Assembly (NCBI GenBank): GCA_036522595.1
Contig: DATDFL010000258.1
Coordinates: forward strand, 1 to 12,192
DNA: 12,192 nucleotides
DNA from: AC-32 sp036522595
GTDB lineage: Bacteria; Actinomycetota; Thermoleophilia; Gaiellales; Gaiellaceae
Direction: 5' to 3'
Positions 1-5,847 of the stretch are shown piece by piece. The translations under genes were made by a program, and so were the position numbers. The first letter of the stretch is position 1, and every line of letters starts with the position of its first letter. The notes below the pieces were generated by a model, which saw only the letters and a list, made by a program, of their open reading frames with translations, did no database searches and had not been told where the DNA came from.

Positions 1-1
1 C

Positions 2-598
2 TCGAACGCGCTGGCAGAAGTCGTGCGTGGTCTCGGTATCGACCACGTGCGGGTGATCCCGAACGGCGTCGAGATCCCGCCGTTCGTGCGCGAGCCCATC
101 TACCCGCTCGAGGTGCTCTTCGCGGGGCGTCTCTCGCGCGAGAAGGGGATCCTCGAGCTCGTCGAGGCGGCGAGCGCGATGAACCTCGTCGTCGCGGGCG
201 ACGGGCCGCTCCGCGCCCAGGTGCCGGGCGCGCTCGGGTTCGTGCCGCACCGCGAGCTCGGCGAGCTCTACGAGCGGGCGGCGGTGGTCGCGTGCCCGTC
301 GCATCGTGAGGGCTTCAACGTCGTCTGCGCAGAGGCGATGGCCTACGGGCGGCCGGTCGTCGCCGGTGCGGTGGGCGGGCTGCTCGACCTCGTCCTCGAC
401 GAGGAGACGGGGCTGCTCGTCCCGCCCGGCGACGTTCCCGCGCTGCGCGGAGCGCTGGAGCGGCTGCTCCGAGACGAGGAGCTCCGAATGCGGCTCGGCG
501 CGGCCGCCCGCGAGCGAGCGCGGACGTACTTCGGCTGGGATCGCGTCACCGACGAGACGCTGGCGGCCTACGACGAAGCCTTGATGCAGAGCCGGTAG
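2..598 (+). CDS. GT4-type glycosyltransferase, C-terminal part (5' end outside window)
   Basis: This is the C-terminal, nucleotide-sugar-binding half of a retaining GT-B glycosyltransferase of family GT4, a cytosolic enzyme that adds a sugar to a glycan or lipid acceptor. The frame is open from base 2. A GTG at 23 is an internal codon, because residues before it (SNALAEVV) already match the usual stretch ahead of the VIPNGV motif, so the gene starts upstream of the window. Visible marks are VIPNGVEIP, then FAGRLSREKG with the donor-phosphate-binding Arg and Lys, VAGDGPL, and the EX7E motif EGFNVVCAE (bases 308-334). GGLLDLVLDEETGLLVPPGD follows, and a C-terminal helix ends in QSR. The donor and acceptor cannot be read from sequence. 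It runs convergently into the methyltransferase gene, and the coding ends overlap at 568-598. Confidence 0.9.
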   Translation, partial: SNALAEVVRGLGIDHVRVIPNGVEIPPFVREPIYPLEVLFAGRLSREKGILELVEAASAMNLVVAGDGPLRAQVPGALGFVPHRELGELYERAAVVACPSHREGFNVVCAEAMAYGRPVVAGAVGGLLDLVLDEETGLLVPPGDVPALRGALERLLRDEELRMRLGAAARERARTYFGWDRVTDETLAAYDEALMQSR

Positions 599-1251
599 CG
601 GAAGGTTCCCGAGACCCGGCCGGCCACCCGCTCGACCGTCCGCAGCACCGGGAAGAAGCTCGGCGTCCAGCCGACGTGATCCACCTTGAACCCGTTCCGC
701 TCGAGCGCCGCGACGAGCTGGTCGGCCGTGCGCAGGCCGATGTGCGTCGGGTTCTGTGCGAGCACGAAGTCGTGCGCCTTGAGCCGCTCGATCAGGTGCT
801 TCGGGTTGGGCGTGTAGATGGAGAGCGTCCCGCCCGGGACGAGCACGCGCCGGAGCTCGCGCAGCATCGCGTTGAGCGTGGGCTCGTCGAGGTGCTCGAC
901 GAGGTCGCCGGCCACCGCCTTGTCGATCGACTGGTCGGCCTGCGGAAGTCGCGCCACGTCGGCCTGCTCGAACTGCAGGTCCGGGAAGAGCTGACGAGCC
1001 CTCTCGATCGCCTTCGGCTCGGAGTCGATCCCGATCACGGTCGCGCCCCGCTCCGAGAAGAAGTGCGTCAGGGCGCCGGCTGCGCAGCCGAGGTCGAGGA
1101 TCCGGTCGCCGGGCTGCGGATCGACGAGCGGCAGCAGCGCGCTCAGGCGGAGGCGGGTCCAGCGCGTCTGCTCGAGGTACGCGCCGGCCATCTTGTCCAT
1201 GAACGCGTCGTCGTACTCGGCCGGCGCCCGCTGAAAGGCGATGCGCGCCAA
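568..1251 (-). CDS. Class I SAM-dependent methyltransferase
   Basis: A 227-residue Rossmann-fold methyltransferase of the Methyltransf_11/UbiE-like kind. Motif I is ILDLGCAAGALT (residues 51-62), the ribose-binding acidic residue is in GIDSEP (D76), the adenine-contact motif is QADVARLP (about 96-103), and the post-II/III region is DLVEHLDEP to LVPGGTLSIYTPNP (116-150). The likely start is TTG at 1249-1251, because it keeps an N-terminal helix typical of the fold. The first ATG is only at residue 18. The TTG sits one base after the TGA of the upstream secreted-protein gene, with no clear Shine-Dalgarno, which suggests translational coupling. The substrate is unknown. Methylation of a sugar or small acceptor in the neighbouring glycan pathway is an inference from context. 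The last 31 bases overlap the end of the opposite-strand GT4 gene. Confidence 0.88.
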   Translation of the reverse strand: MARIAFQRAPAEYDDAFMDKMAGAYLEQTRWTRLRLSALLPLVDPQPGDRILDLGCAAGALTHFFSERGATVIGIDSEPKAIERARQLFPDLQFEQADVARLPQADQSIDKAVAGDLVEHLDEPTLNAMLRELRRVLVPGGTLSIYTPNPKHLIERLKAHDFVLAQNPTHIGLRTADQLVAALERNGFKVDHVGWTPSFFPVLRTVERVAGRVSGTFRYRLCIKASS

Positions 1252-1252
1252 C

Positions 1253-1951
1253 TCAGCGGGAGGACTGCGCCTGGGCCTGAGCGTCAGGCCCGAGCGTCCA
1301 GCCCCAGTTGGGGCCGATGATCGTCCCGCGGTACGCCGTTCCGCGCCAGTAGGGCCGGATCCAGAGAGAGAAGCGCCCGGTCTTGCGGTGCGTGAGGATG
1401 CCCATCATCCGCTTCCAGGCACCGCCCCGGAAGGTGTCGAGGTAGACGTTGCGGCCGAACTTGTCGAGCGGGACGCCGGTGCGCGTCGCATGTCGTCCGA
1501 AGATCGGCTTGCCGTGGAACGTCGCCTGGCCGACCACGTTCTCGGAGCGCCACTTGCAGCAGACCGCGTCGAGCGTGAGGACCGTCGGTGCGCCCTTCCA
1601 GCGCGAGAACCGCAGCTCGAGCGGGCCGGTGCGCAGGCGTCGCCAGGCCTGCAGTGCCCAGAAGCTCCCGTTCGGGGTCTGCCGGACGGCCAGCGCCATC
1701 GGGATCGATGTGTCGGTGGTCGGATGCGAGACGTCGCGGCCGTTGAGGTGCATGCCGTACCGCAGAGAGCCGTTGCGGTAGACCACGACGGAGTGCCGTC
1801 TGCCGCCGGAGGTCCAGTCGACCTCGGCTTCGCCCTTCGCCGTCACCTTGAGCGTGGGCTGCCGCGCCCACGAGGCGAGTTTGATCGAGGCGGAGGCGGA
1901 AGCCGGCGCGACTGCGACCCCTACTACGAGAGCGACGATGACCCGGCGCAT
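1253..1951 (-). CDS. Small secreted protein of unknown function
   Basis: I do not recognise this 232-residue protein. It begins at an ATG with a clear Sec signal peptide: MRR, a hydrophobic run IVALVVGVAVA, then PASASAS, with probable cleavage near residues 20-22. The mature part is rich in Trp, Arg, Gly and Thr and looks all-beta, with alternating hydrophobic strands such as SVVVYRNGSLRYGMHLNG and RFSLWIRPYWRGTAYRGT. There is an adjacent Cys pair (C131-C132, CCKW) and a Gln/Ala-rich tail (DAQAQAQSS). No catalytic motif stands out. A carbohydrate-binding or wall-associated role is possible from the fold impression and the polysaccharide neighbourhood, but that is inference only. It is first in a two-gene minus-strand unit and is followed directly by the methyltransferase gene. 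The AT-rich segment at 1986-2035 is the likely source of its promoter. Confidence 0.75.
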   Translation of the reverse strand: MRRVIVALVVGVAVAPASASASIKLASWARQPTLKVTAKGEAEVDWTSGGRRHSVVVYRNGSLRYGMHLNGRDVSHPTTDTSIPMALAVRQTPNGSFWALQAWRRLRTGPLELRFSRWKGAPTVLTLDAVCCKWRSENVVGQATFHGKPIFGRHATRTGVPLDKFGRNVYLDTFRGGAWKRMMGILTHRKTGRFSLWIRPYWRGTAYRGTIIGPNWGWTLGPDAQAQAQSSR

Positions 1952-1985
1952 CGTTCCGCGGGCAGGGTACCGCGTCAGGGACAGA

Positions 1986-2035
1986 ATCGCGTAACGATGA
2001 ATGAAAACCGATATATGGGTCTATACGTATTGACT
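1986..2035. promoter_or_regulatory. AT-rich core of the divergent intergenic region
   Basis: The 170 bases between the divergent start codons (1951 and 2122) contain a compact AT-rich segment that contrasts sharply with the GC-rich surroundings. It holds a perfect 8-base palindrome, ATACGTAT (2023-2030), and an imperfect inverted repeat, CGATATA/TATACG (2010-2027, six-base spacer). On the minus strand a -10-like TATAGA (2025-2020) has a weak -35-like TTCAGA 19 bases upstream (2050-2045). It could serve the secreted-protein gene. On the plus strand no box pair convinces: TTGACT at 2030-2035 lacks a matching -10. The position suggests a divergent promoter and operator for both transcription units. 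The exact boxes are uncertain. Confidence 0.35.
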
Positions 2036-2121
2036 GCGGGCCCGTCTGAACCTTCCCCGTCCCCTCCCCAAGGAACGGCTTGGAACGGGCGGGCCTGCTC
2101 TTCGCCGTAAGCTGAGCGGCC

Positions 2122-3240
2122 GTGATCGTCCTCGTCGTGTTGTTCTGGGCCTCGCTGGGGCTTCTCGTCTGGACCCACGTCGCGTATCCGTTCGCGGCGG
2201 CGCTCGCCGCTCGGATTCGGCCCCGGCACGTGCGCCAGGGCGAGTTGACCCCGAGCGTGAGCGTCATCGTCGCGGCGCACAACGAGGAGAACGTGATCGA
2301 GCGGCGGCTCGAGAACCTGCTCGCGCTCGACTACCCGGCCGACAAGCTCGAGATCGTCGTCGCCTCCGACGCCTCGGACGACCGCACGGACGAGCTCGTG
2401 GAGCGAGCGTCGCGCGTGAGGCTCGTCCGCTGCCCGCGCGGAGGGAAGGTCGCCGCCCAGAACCACACGGTCCCGCAGACGAGCGGCGAGATCCTCGCCT
2501 TCACCGATGCGAACGCGACCTGGCCGCCCGACGCGCTCCGGAAGCTCGTCCGCAGCTTCGCCGACCCGGAGGTCGCGTACGCCTGCGGGCGCGTCGCCCT
2601 CATGCAGCCCGACGGCACGAACCGCGAGGGCGCCTATTGGCGCTTCGAGGTCTGGCTCCGCGAGCAGGAGTCCCGACTCGGCTCGGTCACCGGCGGCAAC
2701 GGCGCGATCTACGCGGTGCGGCGCGAGGACTACGTCGACGTCGACCCGCGCTTCGGGCACGACCTCGCCTTCCCGTACCTCATGGTGCAGCGCGGCCGCC
2801 GCGCGGTGTACGAGCCCGACGCGATCTCGCAGGAGAAGCCGTCGCGGGACAACGAGGAGGAGTACCGCCGCAAGGTGCGCATGTTCGAGCACTGCTGGCT
2901 GATCGTCCTGCGTGGTCGGATGCTGCGCGGCCTCACACCCACGTACTGGGTCGCGATGGTCTCGCACCGGCTGCTGCGCTACTCGAGCGGCCTCCTGCAC
3001 CTCGTCCTGCTGCTGACCAGCATGGCCCTCGTCCGGCAGGGCCTCGTCTACCAGGTTGCGCTCGCCGTCCAGGCCGCCGGGCTGCTGCTCGCACTCGCCG
3101 GGCGCTTCCGGGTTCCGATCCCCGGCGCGGGGCTCGCCTACTACTACGTGCTCGTCACGTGGGCGACGGTCAAAGCGCTCACTCGGTACCTCCGCTTCGG
3201 AGTGCCGGCGGTCTGGGAGAAGGCGGAGGGCACGCGCTGA
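2122..3240 (+). CDS. Membrane-anchored GT2 glycosyltransferase (CESA-like)
   Basis: A 372-residue inverting GT-A glycosyltransferase, probably extending the polysaccharide unit at the inner face of the membrane. One membrane helix comes first (about 2-24). The catalytic domain starts at PSVSVIVAAHNEENVI (44-59), followed by IVVASDASDDRTDE (donor uracil and ribose contact). The metal-binding DXD-type site is FTDANATW (D129, N131), and GGNGAIYAVRR lies at 191-201. The general-base site normally seen as ED reads HD (GHDL, H213-D214). YEPDAI is followed by EYRRKVRM, in the place of the QxxRW-like region. C-terminal hydrophobic segments lie at about 289-304 and 308-327 and around 336-350. The start is GTG at 2122, without a strong Shine-Dalgarno. 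It is the first gene of the plus-strand operon. Its stop TGA (3238-3240) overlaps the start of the next gene. The sugar specificity is unknown. Confidence 0.88.
   Translation: MIVLVVLFWASLGLLVWTHVAYPFAAALAARIRPRHVRQGELTPSVSVIVAAHNEENVIERRLENLLALDYPADKLEIVVASDASDDRTDELVERASRVRLVRCPRGGKVAAQNHTVPQTSGEILAFTDANATWPPDALRKLVRSFADPEVAYACGRVALMQPDGTNREGAYWRFEVWLREQESRLGSVTGGNGAIYAVRREDYVDVDPRFGHDLAFPYLMVQRGRRAVYEPDAISQEKPSRDNEEEYRRKVRMFEHCWLIVLRGRMLRGLTPTYWVAMVSHRLLRYSSGLLHLVLLLTSMALVRQGLVYQVALAVQAAGLLLALAGRFRVPIPGAGLAYYYVLVTWATVKALTRYLRFGVPAVWEKAEGTR
3225..3230 (+). promoter_or_regulatory. Shine-Dalgarno GGAGGG setting a CTG start
   Basis: GGAGGG lies inside the 3' end of the upstream GT2 gene, six bases before CTG at 3237-3239. 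It is one of the best-placed Shine-Dalgarno sequences in the window. It supports initiation at the CTG that overlaps the GT2 stop codon, although these bases also encode Ala-Glu-Gly in the GT2 frame. Confidence 0.55.
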
Positions 3241-3815
3241 TCCGGCCGCTCGACGTCGCGGGCGCTGCGCTGGGGCTCGCGATCGCAAGCCCCTTCCTCG
3301 CGCTCGCGGCCGTCGCGATCAAGCTCGAGGACGGCGGCCCGGTCATCTACCGCCAGCGGCGGGTCGGCCTCAACGGCGAGGAGTTCGACCTGCTCAAGCT
3401 GCGGACGATGATCGTCGGCGCCGAGAATCAGGGCGCGGGCTGGGCGGTCAACAAGGGCGACCCGCGAATCACGAAGGTCGGCCGCGTCCTGCGGCGCCTC
3501 TCCCTCGACGAGCTGCCGCAGCTCTGGAACGTCCTCCGCGGCGAGATGAGCCTGATCGGCCCGCGCCCGACGCTCGCCTACCAGGTCGAGCGCTACTCGC
3601 CGCATCAGCGCCGCCGGCTGGAGATCAAGCCGGGGCTGACCGGCTGGGCCCAGATCCACGGCCGCACGAAGCTGACCTGGGACGAGCGGATCGATCTCGA
3701 CGTCTGGTACGTCGACAACCGCTCCGTCTGGGTGGACCTGAAGATCCTCGCGCGCACGCCGAAGGCGCTCTTCTCGGGGACGTACAAGGGCGAAACCGGC
3801 GGCTGGCGGGGCTAG
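3237..3815 (+). CDS. Small monotopic phosphoglycosyl transferase (PglC-like sugar transferase), CTG start
   Basis: A bacterial sugar transferase (Bac_transf family) that moves a phospho-sugar from a nucleotide sugar to undecaprenyl phosphate, the first membrane step of lipid-linked glycan synthesis. About 192 residues is the usual length of the minimal PglC-type form. The N-terminal hydrophobic stretch (about 6-28) contains the Ser-Pro pair (S18-P19) that bends the re-entrant membrane helix. Next come PVIYRQRRVG, FDLLKLRTM, DPRITKVGRVLRRLSLDELP with the catalytic Asp-Glu dyad (D91-E92), LIGPRP (106-111) and KPGLTGWAQI (131-140). No ATG, GTG or TTG lies at the right place. CTG at 3237 overlaps the GT2 stop (CTGA) and has GGAGGG six bases upstream, so I place the start there. 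ATC at 3240 is the alternative. The next gene starts 10 bases after the stop. Standard callers may truncate or miss this gene. Confidence 0.85.
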   Translation: MIRPLDVAGAALGLAIASPFLALAAVAIKLEDGGPVIYRQRRVGLNGEEFDLLKLRTMIVGAENQGAGWAVNKGDPRITKVGRVLRRLSLDELPQLWNVLRGEMSLIGPRPTLAYQVERYSPHQRRRLEIKPGLTGWAQIHGRTKLTWDERIDLDVWYVDNRSVWVDLKILARTPKALFSGTYKGETGGWRG

Positions 3816-3825
3816 GGTTCGCCGC

Positions 3826-4767
3826 GTGACGACCGTCCTGTTCACCTGCTCCGGGATGCGCGTCGACGTCGTGACGGCGTTCAAGGACGCGGGCGCGACG
3901 ACCGTTGCGGCCGACGCGGACCCGCTCGCGCCGACGCTCTATCACGCGGACGAGCACGACCTCGTTCCGCGCGTCGACGACCCCGCCTACATCCCCGCCC
4001 TGGCCGAGATCGTCCGCTCGCGCGGCGTCGACCTCGTCGTGCCGGTCACCGACATCGACTCGGTGTTGCTCGCGCAAAGGCGGGACGAGCTCGGCGCGCC
4101 GCTGCTCCTTCCGGACACGGACATCGTCGTCTCGACCGCCGACAAGTACGCGGCGCACGAGCTCTTCGTGCAGCACGGCATCCCGTCGCCGCCGAGCTGG
4201 CTCCCCGAAGACGTGCCCGAGGACGCGCGCTACCCGCTGCTGGTCAAGTCGCGCTACGGCTACGGCTCGCGCAACATCTACCGAGCCGAGGACCGGCGGC
4301 AGCTCGACTTCTTCCTCGGCTACACGCCTGCGGAGTCGTTCGTGCAGCAGTGCTGCCTCGGCGAGGAGTTCTCGATCGACGTCCTCTGCGACTTCGAGGG
4401 GCGGTGCCTGAACGCGATCCCGCGGACGATGATCCTCTCGAAGGGCGGCGAGTCGATCCAGGGGCGGACGATCAAGGATCCCGAGCTGATCGAGGCCGCG
4501 CGGCAGGTCGCGGAGTCGCTGCCGCTGAAGGGCCCGGCGACGATCCAGGTCTTCCGCGAGGACGGCGAACACCGCGTCACCGACGTGAACCCGCGCTTCG
4601 GAGGCGCCTTCCCGCTGCCGCTGGCCGCCGGCGGCAACTACCCGGAGCTCGTGCTCGCGCTCGTGTCAGGCGAGCGGCCGGAGCCGATGCTCGGCGAGTT
4701 CCGCGAAGGCGTTGCGATGACACGCTTCTACTCGAGCCTCGCGCTCGAGCCGCAGACAGCTTCTTAG
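3826..4767 (+). CDS. ATP-grasp ligase (carbamoyl-phosphate-synthase-like)
   Basis: A 313-residue stand-alone ATP-grasp enzyme. The family activates a carboxylate as an acyl phosphate and joins it to an amine or thiol. The N-terminal pre-ATP-grasp Rossmann part begins VLFTCSGMRVDVV (4-16), with PVTDIDSVLL at 73-82. The ATP-grasp fold follows: DKY with K107, LLVKSRYGYGSRNI (138-151, K141), FVQQCCLGEEFSIDVL (172-187), IQVF (240-243) and the metal-ligand stretch VTDVNPRFGG (251-260) with D253 and N255. This is a full set of nucleotide and Mg residues, so it should be active. The start is GTG at 3826, 10 bases after the phosphoglycosyl transferase stop. The stop overlaps the next GTG by one base. 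The location inside a glycan operon suggests it attaches an amino acid or similar group to an amino sugar. The substrate itself is unknown. Confidence 0.85.
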   Translation: MTTVLFTCSGMRVDVVTAFKDAGATTVAADADPLAPTLYHADEHDLVPRVDDPAYIPALAEIVRSRGVDLVVPVTDIDSVLLAQRRDELGAPLLLPDTDIVVSTADKYAAHELFVQHGIPSPPSWLPEDVPEDARYPLLVKSRYGYGSRNIYRAEDRRQLDFFLGYTPAESFVQQCCLGEEFSIDVLCDFEGRCLNAIPRTMILSKGGESIQGRTIKDPELIEAARQVAESLPLKGPATIQVFREDGEHRVTDVNPRFGGAFPLPLAAGGNYPELVLALVSGERPEPMLGEFREGVAMTRFYSSLALEPQTAS

Positions 4768-5837
4768 TGCGCGTTGCGCTCGTCGATCCGCTCGCGTACA
4801 CGCCGCCCTATGACCACCACCTTGCGGCCGCGCTCGCGCGGCGCGGTCACGATGTCACGCTGCTGACCTCGGAGTTTCTGCACGGAGACGCACCTCAGTC
4901 GGAGGGCTACCGGCGCGAGGAGATCTTCCTGCCGCTCAGCACGAAGCTCCTCCGCGGCAGGCCGCGAGCGCGCGCACGCCTCGCGCTGAAGGGGCTCGAG
5001 TACGTCCCGAGCGCGTGGCGGCTCCTGCGGCGGATCGAGCAGCTCGAGCCCGACGTCGTGCACCTGCAATGGCTCCCGCGGCCCGAGCTCGACCTGCGTT
5101 GGGTCAGGCGCCTCGGTCGGCCGACCGCGTTGACCGCGCACGACGTCGTCCCGCGGCGCGAAGAAGCGCTGCCCGCCTGGCGCAAGGCGCTCGGCCTTGT
5201 CGACCGCGTCATCGTCCATTCGCAGCGAGCCGCCGAGCAGCTGAGCGAGTTCCACCCCGACGTGATTCGCCACCCGGTCTTCGAGGGCAAGCCGCTCGGC
5301 CCGCCGCGTGGAAAGACGCTCCTCTTCTTCGGCCTCATCCGCGACTACAAGGGCCTCGACGTGCTCCTGCGCGCCCTGCCGCGGATCCCCGACGCGAAGC
5401 TCATCGTGGCAGGAGACCCGCTCGATCCCGTCCAGCCGCTCGAGAACGATCGCGTCGAGTGGCGGCTGCGCTACATCGGCGAGCCGGAGGTTGCGGAGCT
5501 GATGGAGCAGGCGGCGGTCGTGGTCCTCCCGTACCGGAAGCTCGACTCGTCGGGGGTGCTCGCGACGGCGATTGGCTACCGTAGGCCCGCTGTGGTTTCG
5601 GACGTCGGGTCCCTCGGCGAGATCGTGCGCGAGTTCGGAGCCGGCCTGGTCGTGCCCCCGGGCGACGAGGCCGCGCTGGCGGCCGCGTGCTCGAGCCTGC
5701 TCGGTGACGAGAGGGCGCTCCAGCAGGCGTACGAGGGGGCCGCAAAGGCGGCCGCGAGCCTCACCTGGGACGCAGCGGCGCAGGAACACGAACGGGTCTA
5801 CGGCGAGATCCGAGGCACCAACCGGCGGCCGCTCTAG
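4767..5837 (+). CDS. GT4-type glycosyltransferase
   Basis: A GT-B fold glycosyltransferase of 356 residues, a near-normal length for the family. The N-terminal acceptor domain starts VRVALVDPLAYTPPYDHHLA and contains DVVHLQWLPRPELDL (96-110) and LTAHDVVPRREEALP (122-136). The C-terminal donor domain has TLLFFGLIRDYKGLDVLL (184-201) with the conserved Arg and Lys, IVAGDP (213-218), RYIGEPEVAELM (235-246) and VVLPYRKLDSSGVLATAIG (252-270). Here DSSGVLATA replaces the classical EX7E acid pair, as in some family members. VVSDVGSLGEIV and GLVVPPGDEAAL follow. The start is GTG at 4767, overlapping the last base of the upstream TAG (TAGTG). The frame stays open further upstream, but that extension is antisense-like, Arg/Ala-rich shadow sequence. 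It probably adds one sugar of the repeat unit at the cytosolic face. Confidence 0.88.
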   Translation: MRVALVDPLAYTPPYDHHLAAALARRGHDVTLLTSEFLHGDAPQSEGYRREEIFLPLSTKLLRGRPRARARLALKGLEYVPSAWRLLRRIEQLEPDVVHLQWLPRPELDLRWVRRLGRPTALTAHDVVPRREEALPAWRKALGLVDRVIVHSQRAAEQLSEFHPDVIRHPVFEGKPLGPPRGKTLLFFGLIRDYKGLDVLLRALPRIPDAKLIVAGDPLDPVQPLENDRVEWRLRYIGEPEVAELMEQAAVVVLPYRKLDSSGVLATAIGYRRPAVVSDVGSLGEIVREFGAGLVVPPGDEAALAAACSSLLGDERALQQAYEGAAKAAASLTWDAAAQEHERVYGEIRGTNRRPL

Positions 5838-5847
5838 CCTCCTCGAC

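Noticed and set aside
2030..2035. TTGACT as the -35 box of a plus-strand promoter
   Set aside because: The bases 16-19 further on are C-rich, with no -10-like hexamer.
1241..2110. Plus-strand open frame across the secreted-protein gene
   Set aside because: No signal peptide or motif and shadow-like composition. The minus-strand frame has a clear signal peptide and coupling to the methyltransferase.
2637..3236. In-frame upstream extension of the sugar-transferase reading frame, starting at an ATG inside the GT2 gene
   Set aside because: The extension is Arg/Ala/Pro-rich shadow sequence of the GT2 gene with no domain, and the sugar-transferase family starts right after 3237.
1975..3288. Long minus-strand open frame opposite the GT2 gene
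   Set aside because: Low-complexity Arg/Ala/Val/Glu composition, no motif, and fully opposite a well-supported GT2. It is a GC-rich shadow.
4350..4766. Upstream extension of the GT4 frame into the ATP-grasp gene
   Set aside because: Arg/Ala-rich shadow sequence. The family N-terminus VRVALVDP begins exactly at the GTG overlapping the ATP-grasp stop.
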